From Termitidicoccus mucosus (GTDB taxonomy: Bacteria; Verrucomicrobiota; Verrucomicrobiia; Opitutales; Opitutaceae), in contig NZ_CP109796.1 of NCBI RefSeq assembly GCF_038725785.1, forward strand, positions 5,270,001 through 5,334,000: 64,000 nt of DNA, read 5' to 3'. Position numbers and translations under genes: made by a program. Shown here piece by piece: positions 46,933 through 57,153 of this stretch. Under the pieces are notes generated by a model. That model did no database searches, had not been told where the DNA came from, and saw only the letters and a program-made list of their open reading frames with translations. Position 1 is the first letter of the stretch, and every line of letters begins with the position of its first letter.

Positions 46933-49191
46933 ATGAAGCAAAAACTACTATGGGCAACAGTTTCCATGAACATCGCGGTCATGCTGCCTGCAAAAGCGCA
47001 GGACACGCCGGAAGCCGGGCGCCTCCAGCCCTCATCCGAGGAAGTCATACAACTCTCGGAATTCCAGGTCGTCTCGTCCGCGGACGAAGGCTATAAGGCC
47101 GCCAACGCCGTGTCTGCCACGCGCGTGGCCGTCGCCATCAAGGACATCCCCATGAACCTGACCGCGTTCACCAGGGATTTTATCGAGGATCGGCACGCTT
47201 ATGATCTTTACGATATTATTAAATATGCGCCCGGCGTGAACCAGGACAACGTCTCCCCGACCGGTTGGGCGCGTTATAATATGCGCGGTTTCACCTCCGC
47301 CTCCGTCCAGCGCAACGGGTTTGGCAGCTTCCGCTTTATCGATGTCTCCAATATCGAGCGCGTTGAGATCATCAAGGGACCGTCGTCCCTCCTCTATGGC
47401 CAGATAAACCCCGGCGGCGTGATCAACTATATCACCAAGCGTCCGCAGGATGAGGCGGCGGTCGGGCTCTCCGCCAGCGTGGGCACCGATAATTATGGCC
47501 GCGTGATGCTGGATGCCACCGGCCCCGTGCCCGGCACGAACGGGAAATTGCTTTACCGGGCGGTGGGCATGGGCGAGGAGATCCAGCGATTCGTCGATGT
47601 GGCCAGCGGCTACAAGACCCTGTTTGCCCCGTCCTTCACCTGGAAAATCACCCCCGGCATCGCATTGACCGTCGAGTATGAACGCTTCCACCGGCACGAC
47701 AAAAACACGCCCAGCGGCGTGGTGGTCCTATTTGCCAATGGCAACGGCACGACGCCCTATCCCGGGCTCCCGGAGGATTTCAGCTTCGCGGGCGACGGTG
47801 ACTATTTCGATTTCACCAGCGACGCGTTCACGGCGGATTTGACCGCCAGGCTTCTCGATCATTTTACCCTCCGGGCGATTTACGGCTGGAACCAGTATGA
47901 CCAGGAATGGAGAGCCTCGGGCCAGGGAGGGACAGGGCTGATCGCGCAAGACATCGTGGATTATTTCTATGGCGCCGGAGTGGTCTCCAACGCCGATGCC
48001 ATGTATCGGCGCAACCGGAAAGAAATACAGAGAGGGTCCGAATCAGTCGGACAAATCGAGCTGGCGGGCAACTTCGAGGTATCCGGGGTCAGATTGCGTC
48101 CGCTGGTCGGATATAAAAAGACATTTTACGGAAAATATCACGGGTGGCAATGGACCAACCCGACCGGCATCACCAGTCCCTATTATATCAGGCCTTGGAA
48201 TATGAGGGATCCGTCCACTTGGGACCGGAGCGTGCCCTTCGGCACCGACGTGCTTGCCCCGACCACTGACAACACCACCCGGAGCGACAACTCCTCCTTT
48301 TACGGCGTGCTTGTCGCCTCGCTGTTCGACGAGCGCCTGCAACTGCTCGGCGGCGTGAGCCGCTATGATGTGCACAACGAGCCGAATTATAATCACCTCG
48401 CCGACGAGCAGACATCCGATGCGGCCGACCGCCATCATACCGTCTGGCAGGGCGGCGTGTTGTATAAAATCACCAACGAGTTCTCCGTATTCGCGTCTTA
48501 CAGCGAATCATTCGTGGCTAATTCCACCCTGTTGCAGGTGAAAAACGTCCCCACCGCGCCCGCCGAACCTTCCATTGGCGAAGGCTGGGAAGCCGGGGTG
48601 AAGCTCGACTTGCTTGAAGGCCGCATTTCCGGCACTTTGTCCTGGTATTATCTCACGGTTTCCCCGACCGGCGTCATTACCATCACCGACGGAGTGGACC
48701 CGGATACGGGCAACACATTCTTCACCGACATCCAGGGCGGCGAGCAGCGCAGCCGGGGCGTGGAGGCGGATATCCTGTTCACCATCACTCCGGGCCTGCA
48801 ATTATATACCGCCTATGGCTACACCGACGCTGTTTATACCGAGCACCCCTCCAACCCCGATCTGGACGGAACCCGGCTCGTCGCCACGCCGAAGCACACC
48901 TTCCGCGCCTGGGGGAAATATACCCTGCAAAACGGCCCCGCCAGGGGATTTTATTTCGGTGGCGGTGTGAACTACACCGGGAACCAGAGTCATCAGGCCG
49001 CCAATCCCGTGATCATCACCGGCGGCTACACCACTATCGATTTGGTGGCTGGCTATCCCCTCAGAATTGGCGGACGCACCTGGCGCGCGGAGCTTTCGGT
49101 GAAGAATGTCACGGACAAGTTCTACTATGCTTCGGCCTCGAGCATCAGCCATCCGCGGCACGGCATTCTCACCATCAGCACGAAATTCTAA
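46933..49191 (+). CDS. TonB-dependent siderophore-type receptor
   Basis: A 752-aa outer-membrane receptor. Signal peptide: 'LLWATVSMNIAVMLPAKAQ'. A TonB-box-like 'EVIQLSEFQVVSSADEG' precedes the plug domain with 'PMNLTAFTRDFIEDRHAYDL' and 'IERVEIIKGPSSLLYGQINP', the TonB siderophore-receptor pattern. A 22-strand barrel follows and ends with a C-terminal Phe ('HGILTISTKF'), the outer-membrane assembly signal. The start ATG at 46933 is preferred over a frame-open upstream ATG at 46882. Its G+C is lower than its neighbours', a hint of transfer. The ligand is unknown; iron complexes are the default guess. Confidence 0.92.
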   Translation: MKQKLLWATVSMNIAVMLPAKAQDTPEAGRLQPSSEEVIQLSEFQVVSSADEGYKAANAVSATRVAVAIKDIPMNLTAFTRDFIEDRHAYDLYDIIKYAPGVNQDNVSPTGWARYNMRGFTSASVQRNGFGSFRFIDVSNIERVEIIKGPSSLLYGQINPGGVINYITKRPQDEAAVGLSASVGTDNYGRVMLDATGPVPGTNGKLLYRAVGMGEEIQRFVDVASGYKTLFAPSFTWKITPGIALTVEYERFHRHDKNTPSGVVVLFANGNGTTPYPGLPEDFSFAGDGDYFDFTSDAFTADLTARLLDHFTLRAIYGWNQYDQEWRASGQGGTGLIAQDIVDYFYGAGVVSNADAMYRRNRKEIQRGSESVGQIELAGNFEVSGVRLRPLVGYKKTFYGKYHGWQWTNPTGITSPYYIRPWNMRDPSTWDRSVPFGTDVLAPTTDNTTRSDNSSFYGVLVASLFDERLQLLGGVSRYDVHNEPNYNHLADEQTSDAADRHHTVWQGGVLYKITNEFSVFASYSESFVANSTLLQVKNVPTAPAEPSIGEGWEAGVKLDLLEGRISGTLSWYYLTVSPTGVITITDGVDPDTGNTFFTDIQGGEQRSRGVEADILFTITPGLQLYTAYGYTDAVYTEHPSNPDLDGTRLVATPKHTFRAWGKYTLQNGPARGFYFGGGVNYTGNQSHQAANPVIITGGYTTIDLVAGYPLRIGGRTWRAELSVKNVTDKFYYASASSISHPRHGILTISTKF

Positions 49192-49371
49192 AGGCTGCCG
49201 TAATTTGGATTGATGCCAATTTATATTCAAATTTCCTTTTCAGCCGCAAACGTCAGGCAGGGAGGGGTGGCAGCGCCAGTAGGGGGGCTCTCCGATGCTT
49301 CCGTGAGAACGCCTCGATTACTTATGAGGTCTCTCCATGTCTGCCGAAGAGCGGCCAACGTTCGCCCCTGT

Positions 49372-49387
49372 GTCACGCTTGCGTGAC
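49372..49387. promoter_or_regulatory. Perfect palindrome upstream of the alpha/beta hydrolase gene
   Basis: GTCACGC, a 2-base centre and GCGTGAC form a perfect 16-bp palindrome, 79 bp before the ATG at 49466. It could be an operator or a small hairpin. The rest of the 274-bp gap after the receptor gene has no recognisable gene or terminator with a T run. Confidence 0.4.
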
Positions 49388-49465
49388 GGGCGTGTGAACA
49401 TTCGGTGAAGCAGTCACTTTGTTTTTGCGCGCCATGCCCGCGCCCATGAACAGTGCGGGAATCGT

Positions 49466-50584
49466 ATGCCCGCGCTGAGTCTCGCACCCGCCCTCTCGCT
49501 GCTCGCCACTTTCGGACGCATCTCGCCTGCGCGTCCGCTGCACACCCTTATCCGCACCACCGGCTACCGGCTGCGTCCGCCCCGCCCCCTGCCGCATCTG
49601 CCCCGCATCCGCGCGGCGCAGGACGCCGTGCTCGGCTCCGGGGCCGCCGGTCCCCACCAGATGGCCACGCTCCTGTGCGAGCGTCGCAACGGTTCCATCC
49701 CCACCATCGTCCTCGGCGGTTTCGTGCCCGACGCCACCGAGCAGGTTTTCCTCCTGCGCGGCGCCCTCCTGCGGCGCGGCGGTGTCTATTATCTCAACTA
49801 TCCGCGCAACGGTTTTTCCGCCGATCTCCTCTTCGCCCAGCTCGACGACCTCGTCGAGGAACTCGCGCGCCTCCACGCCACCCCGCCCGTCGTGCTCTCC
49901 GTAAGCTTTGGCGCGGGCCTCGTCTTCGAATGGCTGCGCCGCGCCCGCCTCGCCGGCCGCCGGCCCGCGCTTCGCGGCCTCGTCTTCGTGAGTCCCATGG
50001 GTTGCGTCGGGGATCTGCTTTTCCCCGGGGAATCCAAACCCGCCACCCTCCTGGGGCGCACGCTCAAGCCCTACCTTGATTCTCCCGGCGTCGAGGCCGA
50101 CGCCCGCCAGGTCGAAAAGTCGCGCACCGTTTTCTCCCGCATGTTCGAGGCCGGCGCGCAGAACAAGGCCGCTCTCGCCACCCTCATGACCGCCGGCGAA
50201 CTCCGCCGTCTCCACGCCGCCGTCATGGAGACCATCGCCCGCGTGGACGCGCGCGGAGCTTCCGAGCGCATCCGCGCCCTCGTCACCTTCCCCTCGCTCA
50301 TCGCATCCTTCTCACCCGCGCTGCTTCCCCTCTCCGATGTCCCCGCGCTCGTCCTCTTCGCCGAGAATGAAGACGCCGTCCTCGACCGCCGCTCGCCCAC
50401 CCGTTTTGCGCTGGGCTCCGCCTGCGCCGCCTACTTTCCCAAGGGCGCCTGCCGCACTGTCTCCAATCCCGGCGGGGCTCCCGTGCAGCATGCCTCGCTC
50501 ATCTTTCATTTCTTCAACTTCCTGCCCCACATCAGCCGCTTTTACCGCGAGGTAAAAACGCACAGGCTTTTGCAGGCCGCATGA
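49466..50584 (+). CDS. Alpha/beta-hydrolase-fold protein
   Basis: A 372-aa protein. The nucleophile elbow is 'VLSVSFGAGLVFEW' (S-x-S-x-G variant), preceded by 'TIVLGGFVPDATEQVFLLRG' and 'GVYYLNYPRNGFS', typical of esterase/lipase folds; a late acid 'LVLFAENEDAVLD' and a His in 'GGAPVQHASLIFHFF' complete a plausible triad. There is no signal peptide. Its stop overlaps the start of the GH3 gene (ATGA), so they likely act together on an acyl substrate. The exact reaction is unknown. Confidence 0.75.
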   Translation: MPALSLAPALSLLATFGRISPARPLHTLIRTTGYRLRPPRPLPHLPRIRAAQDAVLGSGAAGPHQMATLLCERRNGSIPTIVLGGFVPDATEQVFLLRGALLRRGGVYYLNYPRNGFSADLLFAQLDDLVEELARLHATPPVVLSVSFGAGLVFEWLRRARLAGRRPALRGLVFVSPMGCVGDLLFPGESKPATLLGRTLKPYLDSPGVEADARQVEKSRTVFSRMFEAGAQNKAALATLMTAGELRRLHAAVMETIARVDARGASERIRALVTFPSLIASFSPALLPLSDVPALVLFAENEDAVLDRRSPTRFALGSACAAYFPKGACRTVSNPGGAPVQHASLIFHFFNFLPHISRFYREVKTHRLLQAA

Positions 50585-52215
50585 ACTCGATCGCCGCATC
50601 GCTCTCCGCGCTGGCATCTCCCGGACAACAGTCCCGTGTGCCGGGATTCGCGCGGGGCGTGCTTGCCGCGGGCACGCATTTCCTCGGCGCCCGCACGGCC
50701 CGCAGGCTGCGTGACGGGCGCGCCGCCATCAGGGACCAGAACCGCACCCTTGCCCACCTCTGCGCACGGCTTGCCCGCACCGCCTACGGACGGGCGCACG
50801 GCCTCGATTCCCAGACCTCTTACACCCGGTTTCGTGACAGTGTGCCCTTGCAGACCTACGAAGGTTTCCTCCCTTTCATCGAGCGGATGAAAACCGGCGA
50901 AACCGATGTCCTCTGGCCCGGCCGGTGCAGTTTCTACGCCGTCTCCTCCGGCACCACCGCCGGCCGCACCAAATACCTGCCCGTCACCGACGGCATGCTG
51001 GCGCACTTCCGCAAGGCCGGCCTCGACTCCCTCCTTTACTACACCGCGCGCGTCGGCCACACCGGCGTTTTCCGCGGACGGCATCTCTTCCTCGGCGGCT
51101 CCACCACGCTCGCCCGCCTCGAAGAGTGCAAGCGGTTCCCCGCCTGCGCCGGCGACCTCAGCGGCATCACTGCGGTCAACCTCCCCGGCTGGGTCGAACG
51201 TTTCCTCTACGAGCCCGGGCGGTCCATCGCCCAGATGGCCGACTGGCCCGCCAAGATCCAGGCCATCGCCGAACGCACCTGGAACCGGGACATCACCCTG
51301 CTCGCCGGCATTCCGAGCTGGGTGCTCATCCTTGCCGAGGCCGTGAAAGCCCGCGCCTCCACGGGCAAGGCCCGCCCTGCCGACCTCCGGGACGTGTGGC
51401 CCAACCTCGAATGCCTCGTCCACGGCGGCGTGCCCATTTCCCCCTTCCGCGACGAATTGCGCGCCCAACTCGGACGCGACGTCAACTTTCACGAGGTCTA
51501 TCCCGCCTCCGAAGGTTTTATCGCCACGCAGGACGCCGAGGCCGCCCTCGGCCTGCGGCTCATGACCGATGCCGGGCTCTTTTTCGAATTTCTTCCCATG
51601 GAAGACTACGACGACGCCGGTCTCGCCCGGCTCGGCCCGCGCGCCATGCCGCTCGAAGCGGTGCGTGCCGGCGTCGATTACGCCCTCGTGCTCAGCACTC
51701 CCGCCGGGCTCACCCGCTACGTGATCGGCGATGTCGTGCGCTTCCTCTCCACCGACATCCCCCGCCTCATCTACGTCGGTCGCACCGCCCTCCAGTTGAG
51801 CGCCTTCGGCGAGCACGTCATCGAGAAAGAACTCACCGACGCCCTGCTCGCCGTCTGCCGGCGCCACGGCTTGACGATCGCCAACTTCCATGTCGCCCCC
51901 CTTTTTGTGGATGCGGACGCCGGCCGGAGGCGCGGCGCGCATGAGTGGTGGCTCGAACTCAAGTCCTGCGACGGAGCGGAGCCTCCCTCCTGTCCCCTCA
52001 TTGCCGCCGGGCTCGACGCCGAACTCCAACGCCTCAATGACGACTACGAAGCCAAGCGCAAAGGCGGCGGACTCGATTCCCCCGCCGTGCGCCTCGTCAA
52101 GCCCGGCGTCTTCGAGCACTGGCTGCGCGGCAACGGCAAATGGGGGGGCCAGAGCAAGATGCCCCGTTGTCGCAGTGACCGGCTGATCGCGGACGAGCTC
52201 ACCAAGCTCGCCTGA
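50581..52215 (+). CDS. GH3-family acyl-adenylate (amide) synthetase
   Basis: A 544-aa member of the GH3 auxin-responsive-promoter family, which adenylates carboxylic acids and often conjugates them to amines. The three nucleotide-binding motifs are visible: motif 1 'SSGTTAGRTKYLP' (from residue 122), motif 2 'YPASEGF' (from 307) and motif 3 'YVIGDVVRF' (from 380), with 'GGSTTLARLEECKRF' in between. Bacterial GH3 proteins are poorly characterised. Coupling to the upstream hydrolase suggests a make-and-release pair for an acyl conjugate. The start overlaps the previous stop by 4 bp. Confidence 0.88.
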   Translation: MNSIAASLSALASPGQQSRVPGFARGVLAAGTHFLGARTARRLRDGRAAIRDQNRTLAHLCARLARTAYGRAHGLDSQTSYTRFRDSVPLQTYEGFLPFIERMKTGETDVLWPGRCSFYAVSSGTTAGRTKYLPVTDGMLAHFRKAGLDSLLYYTARVGHTGVFRGRHLFLGGSTTLARLEECKRFPACAGDLSGITAVNLPGWVERFLYEPGRSIAQMADWPAKIQAIAERTWNRDITLLAGIPSWVLILAEAVKARASTGKARPADLRDVWPNLECLVHGGVPISPFRDELRAQLGRDVNFHEVYPASEGFIATQDAEAALGLRLMTDAGLFFEFLPMEDYDDAGLARLGPRAMPLEAVRAGVDYALVLSTPAGLTRYVIGDVVRFLSTDIPRLIYVGRTALQLSAFGEHVIEKELTDALLAVCRRHGLTIANFHVAPLFVDADAGRRRGAHEWWLELKSCDGAEPPSCPLIAAGLDAELQRLNDDYEAKRKGGGLDSPAVRLVKPGVFEHWLRGNGKWGGQSKMPRCRSDRLIADELTKLA

Positions 52216-52567
52216 TTCTGCCTGAGCGGTTGATATAGTTTCGTCGCCATTCTCGATGCCCGGGGAGGGGAAAAGAGCTGAACAGCAAAGACGTGAAGGC
52301 GCAAAGGATGGCGGCAAAGGGATTATTTTATAAAAACTGCAAGTGATACCACTTATGGTTTTCTTAGACAGCTTCGAGCGGAGCGACAGCGTCCCGTTGA
52401 CCGGAATCAGGGAATGGGAAAATCATGATATATTATAAATCAGCATTTTGTTAATTTATTAAATTCCGCCAATGAACCTGTCGCTTCGCGAGGATTGTGG
52501 GTGTAACTCAAAGTAGTGTCAGCGCCATAGAGGTTGCATCAAGGAAAAGGCGGAAGCCGTAGCGCAG
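52216..52567. other. Non-coding, low-G+C gap left of the IS110 element
   Basis: About 350 bp with no gene. It is clearly A/T-richer than its surroundings around 52420-52470 (ATATTATAAATCAGC, TTAATTTATTAAATT). It contains the left arms of two nested inverted repeats (52357-52371 and 52509-52522) and, at 52557-52567, CCGTAGCGCAG, the left tip of a family P1 element interrupted by the insertion sequence. Confidence 0.7.
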
Positions 52568-52576
52568 CAACGGTGA

Positions 52577-53510
<934 letters not shown>

Positions 53511-53741
53511 GGCAGGACTCCTTCTTATCGAGACGCGCTCAAGGGCGCAGACAACGGTTCGAGTTGCTGCCAGCGGTGCCCGCCGGGTCTGTCGCTGCGC
53601 TGCGAGCTCAAGGGCTCATGGCATCCAATCAGACTTTCGGCGGACAGGGGAGGGGCGGACGGCCGTCCGCCCCTCCCCGAACCACTGGCCAAGACCGGCT
53701 TCGTTATAGGACTGCGCCCGTCTTGGCCAGTGTCCTATAAG
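53511..53741 (-). ncRNA. IS110 left-end non-coding region, probable bridge RNA locus
   Basis: About 230 bp upstream of the transposase start, the place of the bridge (guide) RNA in IS110-group elements. The sequence is highly structured: a perfect 32-bp palindrome (53647-53678, GGGGAGGGGCGGACGG and complement), ACTGGCCAAGAC (53684-53695) with its complement (53720-53731), and TTATAGGAC (53704-53712) with GTCCTATAA (53732-53740). The last two pairs are interleaved, so they could form alternative stems. The RNA boundaries and guide loops cannot be set from sequence alone. Confidence 0.55.
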
Positions 53742-53862
53742 GCATCCTGCCTGCCGTCGAAAATCGAAAGCGCGAAGCGCCGCTGATTCTTTCGCTTTTT
53801 TCTGAAAAATGCCGCGCTTCGCGCGATAAATTAACGACGGCAGGCAGGATGCCTGCGCTACG
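53742..53862. repeat. Palindromic repeat family P1, copy D (interrupted by IS110)
   Basis: The main part of the copy: GCATCCTGCCTGCCGTCG at the left, internal stems AGCGCGAAGCGCCGCTGA and ATGCCGCGCTTCGCGCGATA, and the right end CGACGGCAGGCAGGATGCC then TGCGCTACG. The missing 11-bp left tip lies at 52557-52567 beyond the IS. The following 330 bp up to the receptor gene hold inverted-repeat arms and the promoter region; no other gene is visible. Confidence 0.88.
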
Positions 53863-54195
53863 CTCGTTGCCGCGGTGTCGCCCTCCTTCTCGCATCATGC
53901 TCTGACACTACTTTGAATTGCACGCCGGGACTGTCTAAAACCGAGATTTTTTTGGATTTATACTGATGTTCCCAAAATGGGAAATCGTTCCGGGGTGAAC
54001 ATGGTTTTTCATGCGCGCCGGGGTTCCGCCGGGGCCGCTCCTTGCCGGAAGTGTTCATGTTTTGGCGAGGCTTTGCGCGATCTCTACAGCGACGTCGGCT
54101 GATCGTCACAAAGACCCCGTAGGATTCGTGTTCCCGTGATTCACCGTCCATGCGGCCGATGCGGGCACTTCATCATCCACGACCTGACCACATCC

Positions 54196-57114
54196 ATGAA
54201 ATTGACAACCCTTCCCCTGTTGCCGGCCCGTCTTCCTGTTTTCGCCGGACTGGCCTTCCTCCTCATATTCCTCGCTTCAGCAGGGCTGCACGCCCAGACC
54301 GGCACACTCGCCGGCCGCGTCTCGGATGCAGCCACCGGCCGCTCTCTGCATGGCGCCATCGTCCAGGTGCTCAACACACCGTTCCGTGACTACACCGATC
54401 CCGACGGCCGCTACAGCCTGTCCGGTTTGCCGGCCGGCACGCATAACATCGAGGTCGAATATGTCGGTCTGGATATTTTTCGCCAGACGGTGACCATCTC
54501 TCCCGGAGTGACGGCCATCCTCAATGCTCCGCTCAAAAGCGAAGTCGTGGAGATGGAGTCGTTCGAAGTGCGCGAAGCCGCCCGCGGCCAGGCCCGAGCC
54601 ATCAACCAGCAGCGGACCGCCAGCGGCATCGTCAACATCGTGTCCGAGGAAACCTTTGGCCAGATGCTGGACGGCAATGTGGGACAGGCGCTCCAGTTTT
54701 TGCCCGGCCTCACCGTGAACGAGGACCAGGACGGCTCGATCGGTGGCATCAACATCCGCGGCATCGAGGGCGAATACAACTCCTTCCAGATCGACGGCAA
54801 CCGGGCCGCCAGTTCGGGCGGCCGCAGCTTCGACACCCGCAATCTGGTCGGCGACGGCATTACCAACATCGAGGTGGTCAAGGCTCCGACACCCGACCGC
54901 GACGGCGACGCCATCGGCGGTATCGTCAACGTGGTCAGCCGCACCGCCTTTCAGCGTGACGGCCGGTCCATGAAACTCAAGGCCAGCGGCGTCCTGAATG
55001 ACCTGCCGGACAAGTGGGGCCACAACGCCAGCTTTTCCTACTCCGATCTGTTCAGCGTGGGCGGCGGGGAGAAAAACCTCGGCATCAGCTTTACCGTCAG
55101 CCAGTACAAATCGGACCGCTACTCCATCAATGCAGACTTGGATTGGGTCCAGGTCACGCCCGCGACGAACCCCCAGTTGAACCTGGGACAATTCGGCGAC
55201 ATCGGCCGGCCGATCTGGTTCATGGAAGCGACCCATTGGGAATACAACACGCGGGTCACGAAAAACTATGGCATCAACGGTTCCATCGACTTCCGGATGG
55301 ACAAGCAAAACTCCTTCTACATCCGGCCTCTCTACAGTTATTATACTCGCAACGGGATAACCTTCGAAACCGACATCGACATCGACACCCGCTTCCAGGA
55401 CGAGGCGGACGGTCGCAAGACCTATGCCGAGCTGACGCCCACCTCCGGCCGGGGCACCCCTGGCAGCTCCGGCAGCCGGGGCTCGATGGGTTGGATCGGA
55501 ACGGACGACGAGCGGAAAAACAACTTGTATTCGGTGGCGTTTGGCGGCCGGCACGAACGGGCGTCGAGCCTGCTGACCTATGATCTCTATTATGCCTACA
55601 CCAAGCGGGTCATCTCCAGCGACCTCGAACTCAACATGCTGATGGAGCCCGACGATTCTTGGATGGTTTTCGAATACGAGCTGACCGAGCCCTGGACCGG
55701 CGAGGCCAAAATCAACATCCTCAGCGGACACGATCCCCGGGATCTGAGCCAGATGACGGAAGGCGAGCTCATCGACCAGACGAGCGAAAGCACCGAGGAA
55801 ATCTACAGCGCGAAAATCGACTGGGAAAAGAAATTCGCTTACGATCAAGGCGTCCTCGCCTTGAAGACCGGGGCGAAATACAATGTCGTCAAACCCAAGC
55901 TCGACCAAACGGCCCGGGTGTATGAGATGGACGAGGATTTCCCCTACCGCGAAGTGCTGGAGCCCACCGACAAGGTGCTTTTCGCCAAACAGAAATACTG
56001 GGATGTGTATCCACGGCGGGGCCTGGAACTCCTGCGCAGCAACCCCGGTCTGTTCGAACTCAACGAGGAAGACTCGCTCGCCGACAGCAACCTCGAAGAC
56101 TACGATGCCAAGGAGGAAACCGCGGCCGCCTACCTCATGGGCACGTATCAAATCGGACGCCATACCATCCTCGGCGGCGTGCGTTGGGAAAAGGTCAAGT
56201 GGCGCAATGTGAACACATATGCCAGCTATCAGGACGAAGTCCAGACGCTGAACAAAGTCCGCCAGGGCAATTCCTACTCCTTCTGGCTGCCCGGCCTCCA
56301 CTTCCGCCATGCGCTCACGAACAACCTCATCCTCCGCGAAAGCTACAACCGCAGCTACGGACGGCCCAGGCTCTCCGAACTCACCATGGGACGCTTCGTG
56401 GACGAGGACGGAAATATAGAGGACGGCAATCCGGACCTCAAGCCGGCCACGTCGAACAACTTTGACGTGCAGCTCGAATATTACACCAAGCATGGCGGCC
56501 TCTACTCGGTCGGCGTCTTCTATAAAGACATCAAAAACTTCACCTACACGGAGGTTTATGATTTCAACGATCTCGACGCAAACGGCATCCCCATCCGCGA
56601 CGAGGACGGCGATCTGGAATACGAAAGGCCGGTCAACGGCTCCAGCGCCAAGAACCTCGGCCTCGAACTCATCGCCCGCCAGCAACTCTACTTCCTGCCG
56701 GGACCCTTGAGAGGCTTGAGCCTCGCCCTCAGCGCGTCGTTCATCGACACCGAAGCCAAATATCCCAATCGCCAAGACCGGGACGACCTCCCGCTGCCGG
56801 GATTCTCGGACTATGTTTTCACGGGCCGGCTGGAGTGGGTGTGGAAGAGATTCCGCAGCCAGATCAGCTACCGTTATCGCAGCGAGTATGTCGAGGGACT
56901 GGGCGACACCATCGAAAGCGACGAATTCTACGCGGCCGAGGAGCGGGTGGACGCCGAGGTGAGCTACCGGTTGATGAAAAACCTCCTGCTCTTCGCCAAC
57001 GCGAGCAACCTTACCAATCGTCCGCAGGTTTCCTATCAAGGATATGGATTCTTCGTGGAGGACACCAGCTACCACGGCCGGAAATTCACGCTCGGCTTGG
57101 AATACAGTTTCTGA
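54196..57114 (+). CDS. TonB-dependent receptor with carboxypeptidase-regulatory-like domain
   Basis: A 972-aa outer-membrane receptor. The signal peptide ends '…LASAGLHAQT'. Residues about 35-115 are a CarboxypepD_reg-like Ig domain ('GTLAGRVSDAATGRSLHGAI', 'YTDPDGRYSLSGLPAGTHNI'), followed by a plug ('VGQALQFLPGLTVNEDQDGS', 'ITNIEVVKAPTPDRDGDAIG') and a long barrel ending in 'KFTLGLEYSF'. This is the large receptor type used for polymers and complex nutrients in Verrucomicrobia and Proteobacteria. The phosphatase gene follows 39 bp later, pointing to phosphorylated substrates. The ATG at 54196 gives the signal peptide; the frame is open to 54136. Confidence 0.92.
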   Translation: MKLTTLPLLPARLPVFAGLAFLLIFLASAGLHAQTGTLAGRVSDAATGRSLHGAIVQVLNTPFRDYTDPDGRYSLSGLPAGTHNIEVEYVGLDIFRQTVTISPGVTAILNAPLKSEVVEMESFEVREAARGQARAINQQRTASGIVNIVSEETFGQMLDGNVGQALQFLPGLTVNEDQDGSIGGINIRGIEGEYNSFQIDGNRAASSGGRSFDTRNLVGDGITNIEVVKAPTPDRDGDAIGGIVNVVSRTAFQRDGRSMKLKASGVLNDLPDKWGHNASFSYSDLFSVGGGEKNLGISFTVSQYKSDRYSINADLDWVQVTPATNPQLNLGQFGDIGRPIWFMEATHWEYNTRVTKNYGINGSIDFRMDKQNSFYIRPLYSYYTRNGITFETDIDIDTRFQDEADGRKTYAELTPTSGRGTPGSSGSRGSMGWIGTDDERKNNLYSVAFGGRHERASSLLTYDLYYAYTKRVISSDLELNMLMEPDDSWMVFEYELTEPWTGEAKINILSGHDPRDLSQMTEGELIDQTSESTEEIYSAKIDWEKKFAYDQGVLALKTGAKYNVVKPKLDQTARVYEMDEDFPYREVLEPTDKVLFAKQKYWDVYPRRGLELLRSNPGLFELNEEDSLADSNLEDYDAKEETAAAYLMGTYQIGRHTILGGVRWEKVKWRNVNTYASYQDEVQTLNKVRQGNSYSFWLPGLHFRHALTNNLILRESYNRSYGRPRLSELTMGRFVDEDGNIEDGNPDLKPATSNNFDVQLEYYTKHGGLYSVGVFYKDIKNFTYTEVYDFNDLDANGIPIRDEDGDLEYERPVNGSSAKNLGLELIARQQLYFLPGPLRGLSLALSASFIDTEAKYPNRQDRDDLPLPGFSDYVFTGRLEWVWKRFRSQISYRYRSEYVEGLGDTIESDEFYAAEERVDAEVSYRLMKNLLLFANASNLTNRPQVSYQGYGFFVEDTSYHGRKFTLGLEYSF

Positions 57115-57153
57115 ACCGCCCTTCACCTTGCCGCTCCACCTCTTCTCGCCTTT

